From Paracidovorax valerianellae (GTDB lineage: Bacteria; Pseudomonadota; Gammaproteobacteria; Burkholderiales; Burkholderiaceae_C): DNA of 64,000 bases. The stretch lies in contig NZ_FMZC01000002.1 of NCBI RefSeq assembly GCF_900102625.1, positions 124,001 to 188,000 of the forward strand, written 5' to 3'. The position numbers and the translations under genes are program-made. The notes under the pieces are model-generated. The model ran no database searches. It had not been told where the DNA came from and saw nothing but the letters and a program-made list of their open reading frames with translations. Each line of letters starts with the position of its first letter. Within the stretch, counting starts at the first letter, position 1. Below are positions 32,101 to 40,115 of this stretch, one piece after another.

Positions 32101-33039
32101 GCCCAGCAGCCAGAGCAGCCGGCGGACGCGTACCTGGCCCAGGCGGCGACCGTGCCTTCCGCGCCATCGCTCACCACGCCGGTCGCCGCAGAACAGCGCG
32201 ACGAGCAACAGGCGCGCACGCCACAAGCACTGGAAGCACCAGATCCCTCGGCAGCGTTGCCAGTGTCCGCGCACCTCGCGCAAGCGACAGGGCCATCGCT
32301 GGACATGCCGACCGCTGGCGGCTCCGCCGACGCACCCGAGGGCGCGGCCCATGCGCGCGAGCCGCTTTCCGCGTCCCTGGCAGACGAGCACGACCGTCCT
32401 GCCGCTGTGCCCGCCGATCCGAACTCCTGGGAGGAAATAGAGCGCTCCATGCGTGAGCTGCGCATCCAACTCGAACAGGATCTCGAAACGGAAAACCGCG
32501 TCGCAGAAGCGCGGCAGGCCCGCGTGGACCGTGGTGAGCGGCCGTTTACTGAGTTGGAATTGCGTGATGGGTACGATCCGGATGGCCCCTCTGGACTGAG
32601 ACCACCACGCGCCCCGCCGGCAGACGCCGCGCCACAGTCTCTTGCTGCTGGCGAGCAGGAAGAGCGGCCTCAGCCCCAACGTAAAAACATCACCGGCGAT
32701 CCGGATGTGGACGAGTTGCTGTACGCCATCGACTGCAAGAACGAACTGGCGATCGAACAGGCCTTGAAACGGGTCGCCAACAGTCCCTACAGCCAGGCCC
32801 TTGCCAAACAAGGGCATGAATTTCTGGATGCCCAGGCGATGCAGGAAGCCCAGGAGCAGGCAAGTACGCGCCAGGCACTGAACATGGACGTCTCGACAGA
32901 GGTGCAGACCAGCCGTGGCCCGGTGATGGTGATGACACTGCCGCAGTTCGCCAACGGACCGGCGATGCAAGGTCCGCAGGGTGACGGTGGTGGTGGCGGA
33001 GATGGCGGTGGTGGGGGCGGCGGCGGTGGTGGTGGATAG
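29143..33039 (+). CDS. Giant toxin-like protein with N-terminal AHH/GHH nuclease domain and Q-rich body
   Basis: Encodes 1298 residues from a GTG start. The N-terminus is an AHH-type HNH nuclease domain: FQGHHLIEQQALR with Gly11-His12-His13, NLLNLPANKQLA, and VSPHNGGPLGQYSDGL with His61. Residues about 270-380 contain a small hydrophobic region (AGTAAAYALGSSGAGPMVLI) typical of Xanthomonadaceae toxin-associated proteins. Residues about 745-960 are dominated by Gln, Glu, Arg and Ala and would be coiled-coil. The end is a run of Gly. Toxin domains are usually C-terminal, so the N-terminal position is unusual. GC rises sharply near 29860, suggesting that the nuclease tip and its immunity gene were swapped in. 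I could not find the XVIPCD secretion signature, so the export route is open. Confidence 0.82.
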   Translation: MAKNDKPVFQGHHLIEQQALRDSVLLRKLSNLGLFNLDGDANLLNLPANKQLALQLDVSPHNGGPLGQYSDGLKQELTFLQDSPDGQAALVGDRAAATRISKDVDRLCATLKVAMVNNDLLTNTPIGMTAEQANQFNKSFFDKLPAYQQTHAPKIDEAIKLTGPEARWPAVLKSEPNLIHSLHAIDQPGFKTVKGDASIGRQLLGESIEQAQAGGRLTLSAQGADQVSQAFASNAAVAQPPRTVPMASSSTALDPHSTVAPRSQRGFATAELLAGDLSAGQALRTAGLLATAADTVMTGQRATRLLGQDNPLAAQSELEHFAGRNVGGWAGGTAAAYALGSSGAGPMVLIAADAYFLSAAGEKAAALLDNRAIYTQTDREGTQWSFNGTAWAREGKADTTNDGVDNPTATPIVASYEKARELNYQATNAAAALALKDAPAPQDPYRQPANATDRPSLSSADWRRDAADGQWHRLVKAEISGANDRGSYVQETALPHRKAELDAQAQDVIARNIANSPGAIAARYELAHHRSGWAADGLPMSPAVQQALPDPDALTASNGQRYFRDIEGQWTSNGAPPDGNRVLELEATRAMLQPALAEQAQAITAIRQSPQDVQGEQTLYRYRIVGTELQPQWREAIELATQRTREAEGLAGDGAMQLQRGPGGSFGADSPIAHLQRGPDGVERIAAVTSTEDIRQALQEVQARQNPALPIQQLASAPRSSDGSADADTSSSAPSNQHALDVQARGQAASAAQERQERQQQDRQAQDQQLAQARAHTLQEQTSHEDRAQDAQALQAHALQELRQQESQQLEQQERQTQAAQEREQVQEQAHETEQREQMRQQAQETQQREQETRQAQDDQQSQQERLQAQAVQHPEQQSLHAQTTPQREQEPAQEAVSREPSSLHAQDTSPRQPEQRYTPDDVAQRRQEQLAEPAQAHASDVAQQRTQSRQTQEEHTQEVQQQVADLHGGQRPMTAQASDAQQDAPAQQPEQPADAYLAQAATVPSAPSLTTPVAAEQRDEQQARTPQALEAPDPSAALPVSAHLAQATGPSLDMPTAGGSADAPEGAAHAREPLSASLADEHDRPAAVPADPNSWEEIERSMRELRIQLEQDLETENRVAEARQARVDRGERPFTELELRDGYDPDGPSGLRPPRAPPADAAPQSLAAGEQEERPQPQRKNITGDPDVDELLYAIDCKNELAIEQALKRVANSPYSQALAKQGHEFLDAQAMQEAQEQASTRQALNMDVSTEVQTSRGPVMVMTLPQFANGPAMQGPQGDGGGGGDGGGGGGGGGGG

Positions 33040-33079
33040 CCGGAACACGTGCAGCAAGTTGGATCATCGAGAGAACACT

Positions 33080-33715
33080 ATGGACATGCAGAACACCTCC
33101 GCACTACCCGATGCCAACGGGTCGGAACGCATGCTAAAAGAATCGATCCACGCCATGGCGGCGGTGATCGGGACGCTGCAGCAGCGCGAGCACGCCTTGG
33201 AAGATCTGGTCCGGGAGCAGCTGCAGCTTCTGCAGATTGCCGTCAAACACGCCGATCAGCGCGTCACTGGCGTGGTGGAAAACGCACTTCCCCGGCTGAC
33301 GCAATTGAGCCAACAGGCGCTGACGCAAACGCTGGAACCGGCGGCCGAGCGATTCAACAAGACGATGGCAACTGCGGAGCAGACGGTCCAGCAGGCGACC
33401 CAGCGTTACGCACACGCACAGCACTCCCTGGAGACAACGACAACGCGGCGCATGTGGATCGCATCGATTGCCCTGCTGCTGTCGGGTGTCCTGAGTGTGA
33501 TCGTCGCAGGCTACGCTGCGTACAGCACGAAGGCGGTCATCGCGGAAGCGGCGCAGCGCCGGGCAGAAATCGACTATCTGGATCGTGTTGCGCGCGCCAA
33601 TCTCGTGCCCTGCGGCGACGATAGGTTATGCGCCGAGCTAGAGAAGAAAGGCGCGCGCTATGGCAATCAGAGCCAGTTTCGCGTGATCGCCTTGCGCCGA
33701 TCCACCCCACGCTGA
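33080..33715 (+). CDS. Coiled-coil membrane protein downstream of the toxin
   Basis: Encodes 211 residues. The start at 33080 (MDMQNTSALPDANGSERMLK) is weakly supported; it follows CGAGAGAACACT. The first 130 residues are helical and coiled-coil prone (AMAAVIGTLQQREHALEDLV, QLSQQALTQTLEPAAERFNK). One membrane segment follows at about 137-160 (MWIASIALLLSGVLSVIVAG). A short soluble tail with CGDDRLCAELEKKG is last. It resembles the coiled-coil/TM partner proteins found beside toxin and conjugation genes in Xanthomonadaceae. It could anchor or chaperone the giant protein; that is inference from adjacency (40 bases). Confidence 0.7.
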   Translation: MDMQNTSALPDANGSERMLKESIHAMAAVIGTLQQREHALEDLVREQLQLLQIAVKHADQRVTGVVENALPRLTQLSQQALTQTLEPAAERFNKTMATAEQTVQQATQRYAHAQHSLETTTTRRMWIASIALLLSGVLSVIVAGYAAYSTKAVIAEAAQRRAEIDYLDRVARANLVPCGDDRLCAELEKKGARYGNQSQFRVIALRRSTPR

Positions 33716-33847
33716 GCTGCTCGCGCAGCTTTTGAAACTCGCAGGCTTGGAGAAGGCAGCACAATCAAAGCGCAGGTGCGGACTTCGGATTGATGACTGA
33801 CGCGAGCGCCGATCAGATGGATCGTCACGACAACCCAGTTGTTCGAG

Positions 33848-34444
33848 ATGTTCCAAATGCAGGCGATCTCTCTGTCCGAATTCGACCGCAGTCATGCCAT
33901 GGCCATTGCTGGCGCACTCACTCTGGCCATGCTGGGCGGTTGCGCCACCGTCACCGCAACGGAGGATAAAGCGGCGCCTACATTGGCCCCAATGCCTGCG
34001 ACCGATACGACGCTCCCCCGCGCTATCCCAGTAGTTCGCCAGAGCCGCTATACGCTGGTGGAACTGGTGCCCGAGACCGCCCAACGCGACCTGCTCCTGC
34101 AGGTCGTCGACATCACGCTCCCGCCATCGCCCCAGACCACCGTCGGCGAAGGCTTGCAGTATCTGCTGCGGCACTCGGGATACCGTTTGTGCACAGACGG
34201 CGCAGCGAGATCGGAGCTGTATGCCCAGCCGCTGCCCGCCGCGCACATGCACCTGGGACCACTTACGTTGCGCGATGCACTGCTGACCATGGCTGGCAGC
34301 GCTTGGGGACTCTACGTCGATGACGTATCCCGACAAGTGTGCTTCCACCTTGCCTCCGAAGCGTCCGCCGAGGGCACTGGCAGCACCTGCACGTTGCCGC
34401 CTCGGGCGGACCTCGCCACCGAACACCACAGAGAGCGCCCATGA
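33848..34444 (+). CDS. pilL: PilL/TIGR03748 family ICE lipoprotein
   Basis: Encodes about 198 residues. A TTG (33839) and ATGs at 33848 and 33857 are possible starts; the signal peptide AMAIAGALTLAMLGGC has a lipobox Cys at about residue 32, so any of these works. The mature part has RYTLVELVPETAQRDLLLQV, VGEGLQYLLRHSGYRLC and HLGPLTLRDALLTMAGSAW, which is the TIGR03748 (PFGI-1 class PilL) pattern, a secretin-N0-like fold that could sit at the outer membrane. It is the first gene of transfer module 1 and overlaps the next by 4 bases. Confidence 0.85.
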   Translation: MFQMQAISLSEFDRSHAMAIAGALTLAMLGGCATVTATEDKAAPTLAPMPATDTTLPRAIPVVRQSRYTLVELVPETAQRDLLLQVVDITLPPSPQTTVGEGLQYLLRHSGYRLCTDGAARSELYAQPLPAAHMHLGPLTLRDALLTMAGSAWGLYVDDVSRQVCFHLASEASAEGTGSTCTLPPRADLATEHHRERP

Positions 34445-35091
34445 TTTCCCATCCGCCGAGCGGGCGCGCCCGCATGCGCTGGCCCTGGGTGGCGGTCGGG
34501 GCCGCCGTGCTCCTCTTGGGCGTCGCCACGGTGACCAACACCGTGCGGCTTGCCCGTCTGGCGCAGGAAACGCGCAATGCCAACCGGGACGCAGAGATGC
34601 AGAGCCTGGCAAGCAGCGTGGCGCAACTGCGCGGGGCCCTCGACGAAGCCCGGCGCCAGCCTGCACCAGTCACCGAATCGGCGTTCTCGGCGGAGAAGCA
34701 GGCTACCGGGGAACGCATCGCCCGCATCGAGCAGGCACAGGCCAGCATGGCCCGCGCGGACGACGTGACCGCACTGACGGCACGCATCGACACCCTGCAA
34801 AAGCAGTTGGCCGAGCGCCAGGCCGCCGCCCGACCGACACGTGCATCCGCAAGTGGTGCAGCACGAGATGCCACGCCGGCGCCGCCACCCTTCGCGGTGC
34901 TCGGCACGGAACTGCGGGCCGGGGTGCCCTTCCTCGCCATCGCACCGCCGGGTGCTTCCTCGCCCGCGCAGATCCGGCTGCTGCGTGCTGGCGACCAGGA
35001 AGGAGACTGGCGGCTGGACGGGATCGAGCCGGGCGCCGCGCTGTTCACGGTGCGCGCCCAGACGCGCCGCGTGCCGGTGCACGCACGGTAA
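34441..35091 (+). CDS. Membrane-anchored coiled-coil ICE transfer protein
   Basis: Encodes 216 residues; the ATG at 34441 overlaps the previous stop (ATGA). One N-terminal membrane segment (WPWVAVGAAVLLLGVATVT, about 14-32) is followed by a coiled-coil stretch (RLARLAQETRNANRDAEMQS to TALTARIDTLQKQLAERQAA), then a small C-terminal domain (FAVLGTELRAGVPFLAIAPP ... DWRLDGIEPGAALFTVRAQ). This topology suits a bitopic structural protein of the transfer channel. It lies between PilL and TIGR03759 in the operon. I cannot attach a TIGR name with confidence. Confidence 0.75.
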   Translation: MISHPPSGRARMRWPWVAVGAAVLLLGVATVTNTVRLARLAQETRNANRDAEMQSLASSVAQLRGALDEARRQPAPVTESAFSAEKQATGERIARIEQAQASMARADDVTALTARIDTLQKQLAERQAAARPTRASASGAARDATPAPPPFAVLGTELRAGVPFLAIAPPGASSPAQIRLLRAGDQEGDWRLDGIEPGAALFTVRAQTRRVPVHAR

Positions 35092-35098
35092 GCGCAAC

Positions 35099-35857
35099 AT
35101 GGACGATCCTCGCCCTGCCCTCGTGATCGCGGGCCTGGCCTTGGCCCTGGCGGCGAATGCCCAGGCGCTGGCCCAGGCACCGGGCAGCGCCGAGTCCCGC
35201 ATCCGCCAGAGCGAGTCCCGCCCGCTGGACCAAGCGCGCGATGAGGAACGCCAGGCGCGCGAGTGGAACCTGCGCGCCGAAGAGTGGTCGCGCTACCGGG
35301 CGCTGATGCAGGGGCCGCTGGGCACCTACTCGCCGGGTCTCGATCCGCTCACCGCGCTGGGCATCGAGGCCCGCTCCGACGAGGAACGCCGCCGCTATGC
35401 CGAGCTGCAGGTACAGGCCGAGGCCCGCCGCGTGGAGAAGACCCTGAGCTACCAGCGCGCCTACGACGCGGCCTGGCAACGCCTGCATCCCGGGCAGGAG
35501 CGCGTGAACCTGCAAGGCGTGCAGGGTGTGCAGGCGGACACCAGCAAAGACGGCATGCCCGGCGCCGCGGAGCCCGGCCGCATCGCGGTGTTCGTCAAGG
35601 ACGGTTGCGCGCCCTGCAACCAGCGGGCGCTGCAACTGCAGGCGGCAGGTACGGCCTTCGACCTGTATGTGGTCGGCAGCCGAGGCGACGACGAGCGCAT
35701 CCGCCGCTGGGCCACCCAGGCAGGTATCGATCCGGCACGGGTGCGCGCACGCACCATCACGCTCAACCACGACGGCGGCCGCTGGCTGTCGCTCGGCCTG
35801 CCGGGCGATCTGCCAGCGGTGGTGCGTGAGGTCGGCGGCCAATGGCAGCGGCAATGA
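35099..35857 (+). CDS. TIGR03759 family ICE protein with a CxxC motif
   Basis: Encodes 252 residues, starting 7 bases after the previous gene. An N-terminal signal peptide (ALVIAGLALALAANAQALAQ) precedes an Arg/Glu-rich helical region with EEWSRYRALMQGPLGTYSPG and LDPLTALGIEARSDEERRRY, the TIGR03759 (PFL_4693) signature. The C-terminal half is thioredoxin-like, with IAVFVKDGCAPCNQRALQLQ (Cys170, Cys173). A periplasmic thiol function is plausible for assembling disulfide-bonded transfer proteins. It overlaps the next gene. Confidence 0.88.
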   Translation: MDDPRPALVIAGLALALAANAQALAQAPGSAESRIRQSESRPLDQARDEERQAREWNLRAEEWSRYRALMQGPLGTYSPGLDPLTALGIEARSDEERRRYAELQVQAEARRVEKTLSYQRAYDAAWQRLHPGQERVNLQGVQGVQADTSKDGMPGAAEPGRIAVFVKDGCAPCNQRALQLQAAGTAFDLYVVGSRGDDERIRRWATQAGIDPARVRARTITLNHDGGRWLSLGLPGDLPAVVREVGGQWQRQ

Positions 35858-36444
35858 TGGGCCGACGCCCCCCTTCCTGGCTGGCTCTGGCATTCGCGCT
35901 GGGTGCGTGCGGCACCACCCAAGCACGGTCGCAGGAACTGCCGCCGCCGGCCTATCAGCTCGCCGCGGCCCAGGCAGGCGTGCCCTCGCCCGTGCTGTAC
36001 GCCGTGGCCTTGCAAGAAAGCGGAACGCGGCTGCGAGGCCGGCAGGTGCCATGGCCGTGGACGCTCAATGTGGCCGGAGCCTCGCAGCGCTATGCCACGC
36101 GCGCCGACGCGTGCCTTGGGCTGCGCCAGGCGTTGCGCCAGACACCGGCACAGCGGATCGACGTCGGGCTGGGCCAGGTCAATGTCGGCTACCACGGCCA
36201 GCGGGTCGCGCAACCCTGTGCCCTGCTCGATCCCTACCGCAATCTCGCGATCGCGGCCGAGATCCTGCGCGAGCAGCACACGCCCGGCGAAGACTGGCTG
36301 CTGGCGATCGGCCGCTACCACCGGCCCGCCGGCGGTGCGCCCGCCATGCGCTACCGCGGCAGCGTGCACCGCCATCTGGTCCGGGTGCTGGGCAGCCCCC
36401 AAGCACTCGCCGCATTGAACGGCCCTCGAGGTCCCTCGCCATGA
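35854..36444 (+). CDS. Lytic transglycosylase of the transfer apparatus (SLT domain)
   Basis: Encodes 196 residues with the start at 35854 (ATGA overlap); an alternative ATG is at 35842. A signal peptide (WLALAFALGACGTTQA) leads into the SLT fold, with QAGVPSPVLYAVALQESGTR containing the catalytic Glu55, then RIDVGLGQVNVGYHGQRV (the Gly-Gln-Val motif) and LDPYRNLAIAAEILREQ. The enzyme cleaves peptidoglycan to let the conjugation channel pass the cell wall, like VirB1. Neighbours are all transfer genes. Confidence 0.9.
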   Translation: MMGRRPPSWLALAFALGACGTTQARSQELPPPAYQLAAAQAGVPSPVLYAVALQESGTRLRGRQVPWPWTLNVAGASQRYATRADACLGLRQALRQTPAQRIDVGLGQVNVGYHGQRVAQPCALLDPYRNLAIAAEILREQHTPGEDWLLAIGRYHRPAGGAPAMRYRGSVHRHLVRVLGSPQALAALNGPRGPSP

Positions 36445-37025
36445 ACATGCATCGATTCCACGCTGCCAGCGGCCTGCTCGCGCTGGCCACACTGAGCACG
36501 CTGCCCTGCGCGATCCGGGCCGCGTCGGCGCCGGCCAGTCTGCCCACGCCGCGCCCTGCGCTGATCGTGGTGGAGGACCACGGCGGGGTTCCCGCACAGC
36601 CCTACTACGATGACCTGGGCCTGCCGGCGCGCTCTTCGGCGCCAGCGGATGCGCCCCAACGCCTGCCATTGCCCGGCGCCACCACCGGTCCTCGCGGAGA
36701 AGCCGCCATGCTGCCGGTGCGCTCGGGTTTGCTTACGCCAGGAGTGGTCGAGCGCCGACCGCTTCTGGCATCGGGACTGACGCCGTTCTTCGTTATCGGC
36801 GACGATGCGCGCTCGCGCGAATGGCTGCAGCAGCGGCTCGTTCGCTTGCGAGAACTGCACGCCACCGGGCTGGTCGTGAACGTGGCGTCGCCGCAGGCGC
36901 TGGACGCGCTGCGACGGCTGGCACCGGGCGTGGCGCTCTCGCCTGCATCCGGGGACGACCTGGCCCAGCGGCTGGCCCTGAGCCATTACCCGGTGCTCGT
37001 CACGGCCACGGGCATCGAGCAGTGA
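36441..37025 (+). CDS. TIGR03765 family ICE protein (DUF2859)
   Basis: Encodes 194 residues, ATG at 36441 overlapping the previous stop. A signal peptide (GLLALATLSTLPCAIRAASA) is followed by RPALIVVEDHGGVPAQPYYD, LLTPGVVERRPL and TPFFVIGDDARSREWLQQRL, then HATGLVVNVASPQALDALRR; this is the TIGR03765 (PFL_4695) pattern. It is predicted periplasmic. The family is a conserved part of the PFGI-1 type transfer cluster just upstream of traD. Specific role unknown. Confidence 0.9.
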   Translation: MNMHRFHAASGLLALATLSTLPCAIRAASAPASLPTPRPALIVVEDHGGVPAQPYYDDLGLPARSSAPADAPQRLPLPGATTGPRGEAAMLPVRSGLLTPGVVERRPLLASGLTPFFVIGDDARSREWLQQRLVRLRELHATGLVVNVASPQALDALRRLAPGVALSPASGDDLAQRLALSHYPVLVTATGIEQ

Positions 37026-37026
37026 C

Positions 37027-39198
37027 ATGGCCCAGGCGCACGCGGTGGAGGTGTTGCTGCGCCCGGCGGTGGAGCTATACACCGTGGCGGTCTGCGCCGG
37101 CGCCGCGCTGGTGTGCCTGGTGGCCCCGTGGTCGCTGGCGCTGAACCCCCTCCTCGGTCTTGCCAGCGCGCTCGCCTTCCTGGCGTTCGGCGCCCTGCGA
37201 CTTCGGCAGGCATGGGCCATCCTGCGCTACCGCCGCAACATCCGCCGCCTGCCTCGGTACGTGATGGCCAGCAAAGAGGTGCCTGTCAGCCAGCAGCGCC
37301 TGTTCCTCGGTCGAGGCTTCCGCTGGGACCAGCGCCACACCCACCGCCTCATGCAGACCTACCGGCCGGAGTTCCGGCGCTATGTGGAGCCTACGCGGAT
37401 GTACCAGCTCGCCCGGCGCTGCGAGGCGCGGCTGGAATTCGCACCGCCACCATGGCCACGCCTGGCCCGGCTCACGGGCTGGGACCACCCGCTCAATCCG
37501 GCCCGGCTTTTGCCGCCGGTGGGCGGCCTGCCGCGCCTGCACGGCATCGAGCCGCAGGAGGTCGACGTCACGCTGCCGCTGGGCGAGCGGGTCGGCCACA
37601 CACTCGTGCTCGGCACCACGCGTGTGGGCAAGACGCGGCTGGCCGAGCTGTTCATCACCCAGGACATCCGCAGGCGCAGCAGCACGGGCGAGCACGAGGT
37701 GGTGATCGTGTTCGACCCCAAAGGCGACGCGGACCTGCTCAAGAGGATGTACGTTGAAGCGCGCCGTGCCGGACGCGATGGCGAGTTCTATGTATTCCAC
37801 CTGGGGTGGCCGGACATCTCGGCTCGCTACAACGCCATCGGGCGTTTTGGCCGCATTTCCGAGGTGGCGACCCGCATCGCGGGACAGCTCTCCGGCGAAG
37901 GCAACAGCGCGGCTTTCAGGGAATTTGCATGGCGGTTCGTGAACATCATTGCCCGCGCGCTCGTGGAACTGGGCCAGCGCCCGGACTACTTGCTGATCCA
38001 GCGCCACGTCATCAACATCGATGCGCTGTTCATGGAGTACGCGGCGCAGTTCTTCGCCAAGACCGAACCCAAGGCCTGGGAGATCATCGTCCAGCTCGAA
38101 GCCCGGCTCAACGACAAGAACATCCCGCGCAACATGATCGGGCGCGAGAAGCGCGTCATCGCGATTGAGCAGTACCTCTCGCAGGTGCGGGTCTACGACC
38201 CCGTGCTCGACGGACTGCGCAGCGCCGTGCGCTACGACCGCACGTACTTCGACAAGATCGTCGCGTCGCTCTTGCCGCTGCTGGAGAAGCTCACCACCGG
38301 CAAGATCGCGCAGCTGCTGGCGCCGAACTATGGGGACCTGTCCGACCCGCGGCCGATCTTCGACTGGATGCAGATCATCCGCAAACGCGCGGTGGTCTAC
38401 GTGGGCCTGGATGCGCTGTCCGATGCCGAAGTCGCCGCCGCGGTGGGCAATTCGATGTTCTCGGACTTGGTGTCGGTCGCCGGGCACCTGTACAAGTTCG
38501 GCGTGGACGATGGACTGCCGGGCGCATCCGCGAACACCAAGACCCCGATCAACGTGCATGCAGATGAGTTCAACGAGCTGATGGGCGACGAGTTCATCCC
38601 GATGGTCAACAAGGGCGGCGGCGCCGGCATCCAGGTCACGGCCTACACGCAGACGCTCTCCGACATCGAGGCGCGCATCGGCAACCGCGCCAAGGCCGGC
38701 CAGGTGGTGGGCAATTTCAACAACCTCATCATGCTGCGCGTGCGCGAGACCGCCACGGCCGAACTGCTGACCCGGCAGTTGCCCAAGGTGGAGGTGTTCG
38801 CCACGTCCGTCACCAGCGGCGCCACCGACAGTTCCGACCCCACGGGGAGCACCGCATTCACGTCCAATACGCAGGATCGCATTGCCAGCACGAGCGTGCC
38901 GCTGATCGAGCCTGCGCACGTGGTGGCGCTGCCCAAGGGCCAGGCCTTCGCACTGATGGAGGGCGGCAACCTCTGGAAGGTGCGCATGCCCCTGCCCGCG
39001 CCCGATCCCGATGAGGTGATGCCCCGTGACCTGCAGGAACTGGCGGGCCACATGCTGCAACATTACGTCGAGTCGGGCGCGTGGTGGGATGGCCAGGGCG
39101 CGCCGGCATCGCAGAATGCAGCACTGCCTGACGACCTGCTCGCGGGGTTTGCACCGGAGACTGCCGACGGTGACAACGCCGGAACAAACGCGCCATGA
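37027..39198 (+). CDS. traD: Type IV coupling protein TraD (TIGR03743)
   Basis: Encodes 723 residues and starts 1 base after TIGR03765. The N-terminus has two membrane segments (VCAGAALVCLVAPWSLAL; LLGLASALAFLAFGALRL). The FtsK/TraG-like ATPase domain has Walker A LGTTRVGKTRLAEL (about 194-207) and VVIVFDPKGDADLLKRMYVE. A Walker B-like strand INVHADEFNELMG is near residue 510. TQTLSDIEARIGNRAKAGQV is the conserved C-terminal motif. It is the inner-membrane motor that brings relaxase-DNA to the transfer channel. The stop overlaps the TIGR03747 start by 4 bases. Confidence 0.95.
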   Translation: MAQAHAVEVLLRPAVELYTVAVCAGAALVCLVAPWSLALNPLLGLASALAFLAFGALRLRQAWAILRYRRNIRRLPRYVMASKEVPVSQQRLFLGRGFRWDQRHTHRLMQTYRPEFRRYVEPTRMYQLARRCEARLEFAPPPWPRLARLTGWDHPLNPARLLPPVGGLPRLHGIEPQEVDVTLPLGERVGHTLVLGTTRVGKTRLAELFITQDIRRRSSTGEHEVVIVFDPKGDADLLKRMYVEARRAGRDGEFYVFHLGWPDISARYNAIGRFGRISEVATRIAGQLSGEGNSAAFREFAWRFVNIIARALVELGQRPDYLLIQRHVINIDALFMEYAAQFFAKTEPKAWEIIVQLEARLNDKNIPRNMIGREKRVIAIEQYLSQVRVYDPVLDGLRSAVRYDRTYFDKIVASLLPLLEKLTTGKIAQLLAPNYGDLSDPRPIFDWMQIIRKRAVVYVGLDALSDAEVAAAVGNSMFSDLVSVAGHLYKFGVDDGLPGASANTKTPINVHADEFNELMGDEFIPMVNKGGGAGIQVTAYTQTLSDIEARIGNRAKAGQVVGNFNNLIMLRVRETATAELLTRQLPKVEVFATSVTSGATDSSDPTGSTAFTSNTQDRIASTSVPLIEPAHVVALPKGQAFALMEGGNLWKVRMPLPAPDPDEVMPRDLQELAGHMLQHYVESGAWWDGQGAPASQNAALPDDLLAGFAPETADGDNAGTNAP

Positions 39199-39944
39199 GC
39201 GACGTCGCCGCCACCGCGCAGCGCCAGCAGGTGCGGCAACAGGGACTGATCCTCGGTCTCATCACCCTGCCGTTTCGCTGCTTCGGCGTGCTGTGCGTTT
39301 CGCTGTTCCTGTGCATCGTGGTCGAATGCATCGGCATGGCGGTGTTCTGGCCGGACCAGGGCTGGCACCACGCCCAGGCCATGCTCGGCCATGAGCTGGA
39401 CCAGCTGTCTGAATACTTCGTGCGCAGCGCACTGGTGCAGGAGCCGGGGCGCACGGCGCACCAGTGGGTGGAGCACGCCTACGAATGGGCGTTCGTGCGC
39501 AGCGGGCTACTGGAGTGGATACAGGATGCGTCGCGCCAGGCACGCGCGGGAGCATCCAGCTCCGCGTGGAGCTTCCGTCGGGTGCTGGCGACGGTATCCA
39601 CGCACGCCGAGGGCTACCTCATCGCGGCAGCCTACACCGTGTTGGTGTTCCTGGTTCGGCTGCTGGTGCTGTGCCTGACCCTGCCTCTCTTTGCCCTGGC
39701 CGCGTTCGTGGGGATGGTGGACGGGCTGGTGCGTCGCGACATCCGGCGCTTCGGTGCGGGACGCGAATCGGGATTCCTCTACCACCGGGCGCGGGCCAGC
39801 CTGGTGCCGCTGGCGGTGCTGCCATGGGTGACCTACCTGGCCTTGCCGGTCAGCGTGCATCCGGTGGCGATCCTGTTGCCCAGCGCGGTGATGCTCGGGG
39901 TGGCGGTGGATATTGCTGCCGGAAGTTTCAAGAAATACCTCTGA
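39195..39944 (+). CDS. TIGR03747 family ICE membrane protein (DUF4400)
   Basis: Encodes 249 residues with four or five membrane segments (LITLPFRCFGVLCVSLFLCI, AYTVLVFLVRLLVLCLTLPL, FALAAFVGMVDGLVRRD, LVPLAVLPWVTYLALPVSV, VAILLPSAVMLGVAVDIAAG). The RRDIRRFGAGRESGFLYHRA loop is the family signature. The protein accompanies TraD in PFGI-1 class ICEs. Its last 17 codons (LGVAVDIAAGSFKKYL) have a diverged second copy at 46244-46294, so the 3' end of this gene is the left edge of the big cargo island. Confidence 0.93.
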   Translation: MSDVAATAQRQQVRQQGLILGLITLPFRCFGVLCVSLFLCIVVECIGMAVFWPDQGWHHAQAMLGHELDQLSEYFVRSALVQEPGRTAHQWVEHAYEWAFVRSGLLEWIQDASRQARAGASSSAWSFRRVLATVSTHAEGYLIAAAYTVLVFLVRLLVLCLTLPLFALAAFVGMVDGLVRRDIRRFGAGRESGFLYHRARASLVPLAVLPWVTYLALPVSVHPVAILLPSAVMLGVAVDIAAGSFKKYL

Positions 39945-40115
39945 TAGGGACGATACGGAGCGTCGCAAACACCGGTTGAGGGATAGTCGCGCTGAGCACC
40001 AGCAGGCATTGCTAAGCTAGATGCCACGGGAGGTTTCGGTCAGAGTCACGAAAGTCGAAGTCTCCAGCCCCAACAAAAGTACGAGGCGGCAGCCCCGGAG
40101 GGAACTTGGACCGAC

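Noticed and set aside
29143-33039. Calling the giant protein an XVIPCD T4SS effector
   Set aside because: The Q-rich body fits, but I could not find the GLxxIDHV or DPAHxRAH-type motifs that define the domain.
39945-40115. oriT beside the coupling protein gene
   Set aside because: The 171 bases after TIGR03747 show no inverted repeat with a nic-like sequence, and no relaxase gene is in the window.
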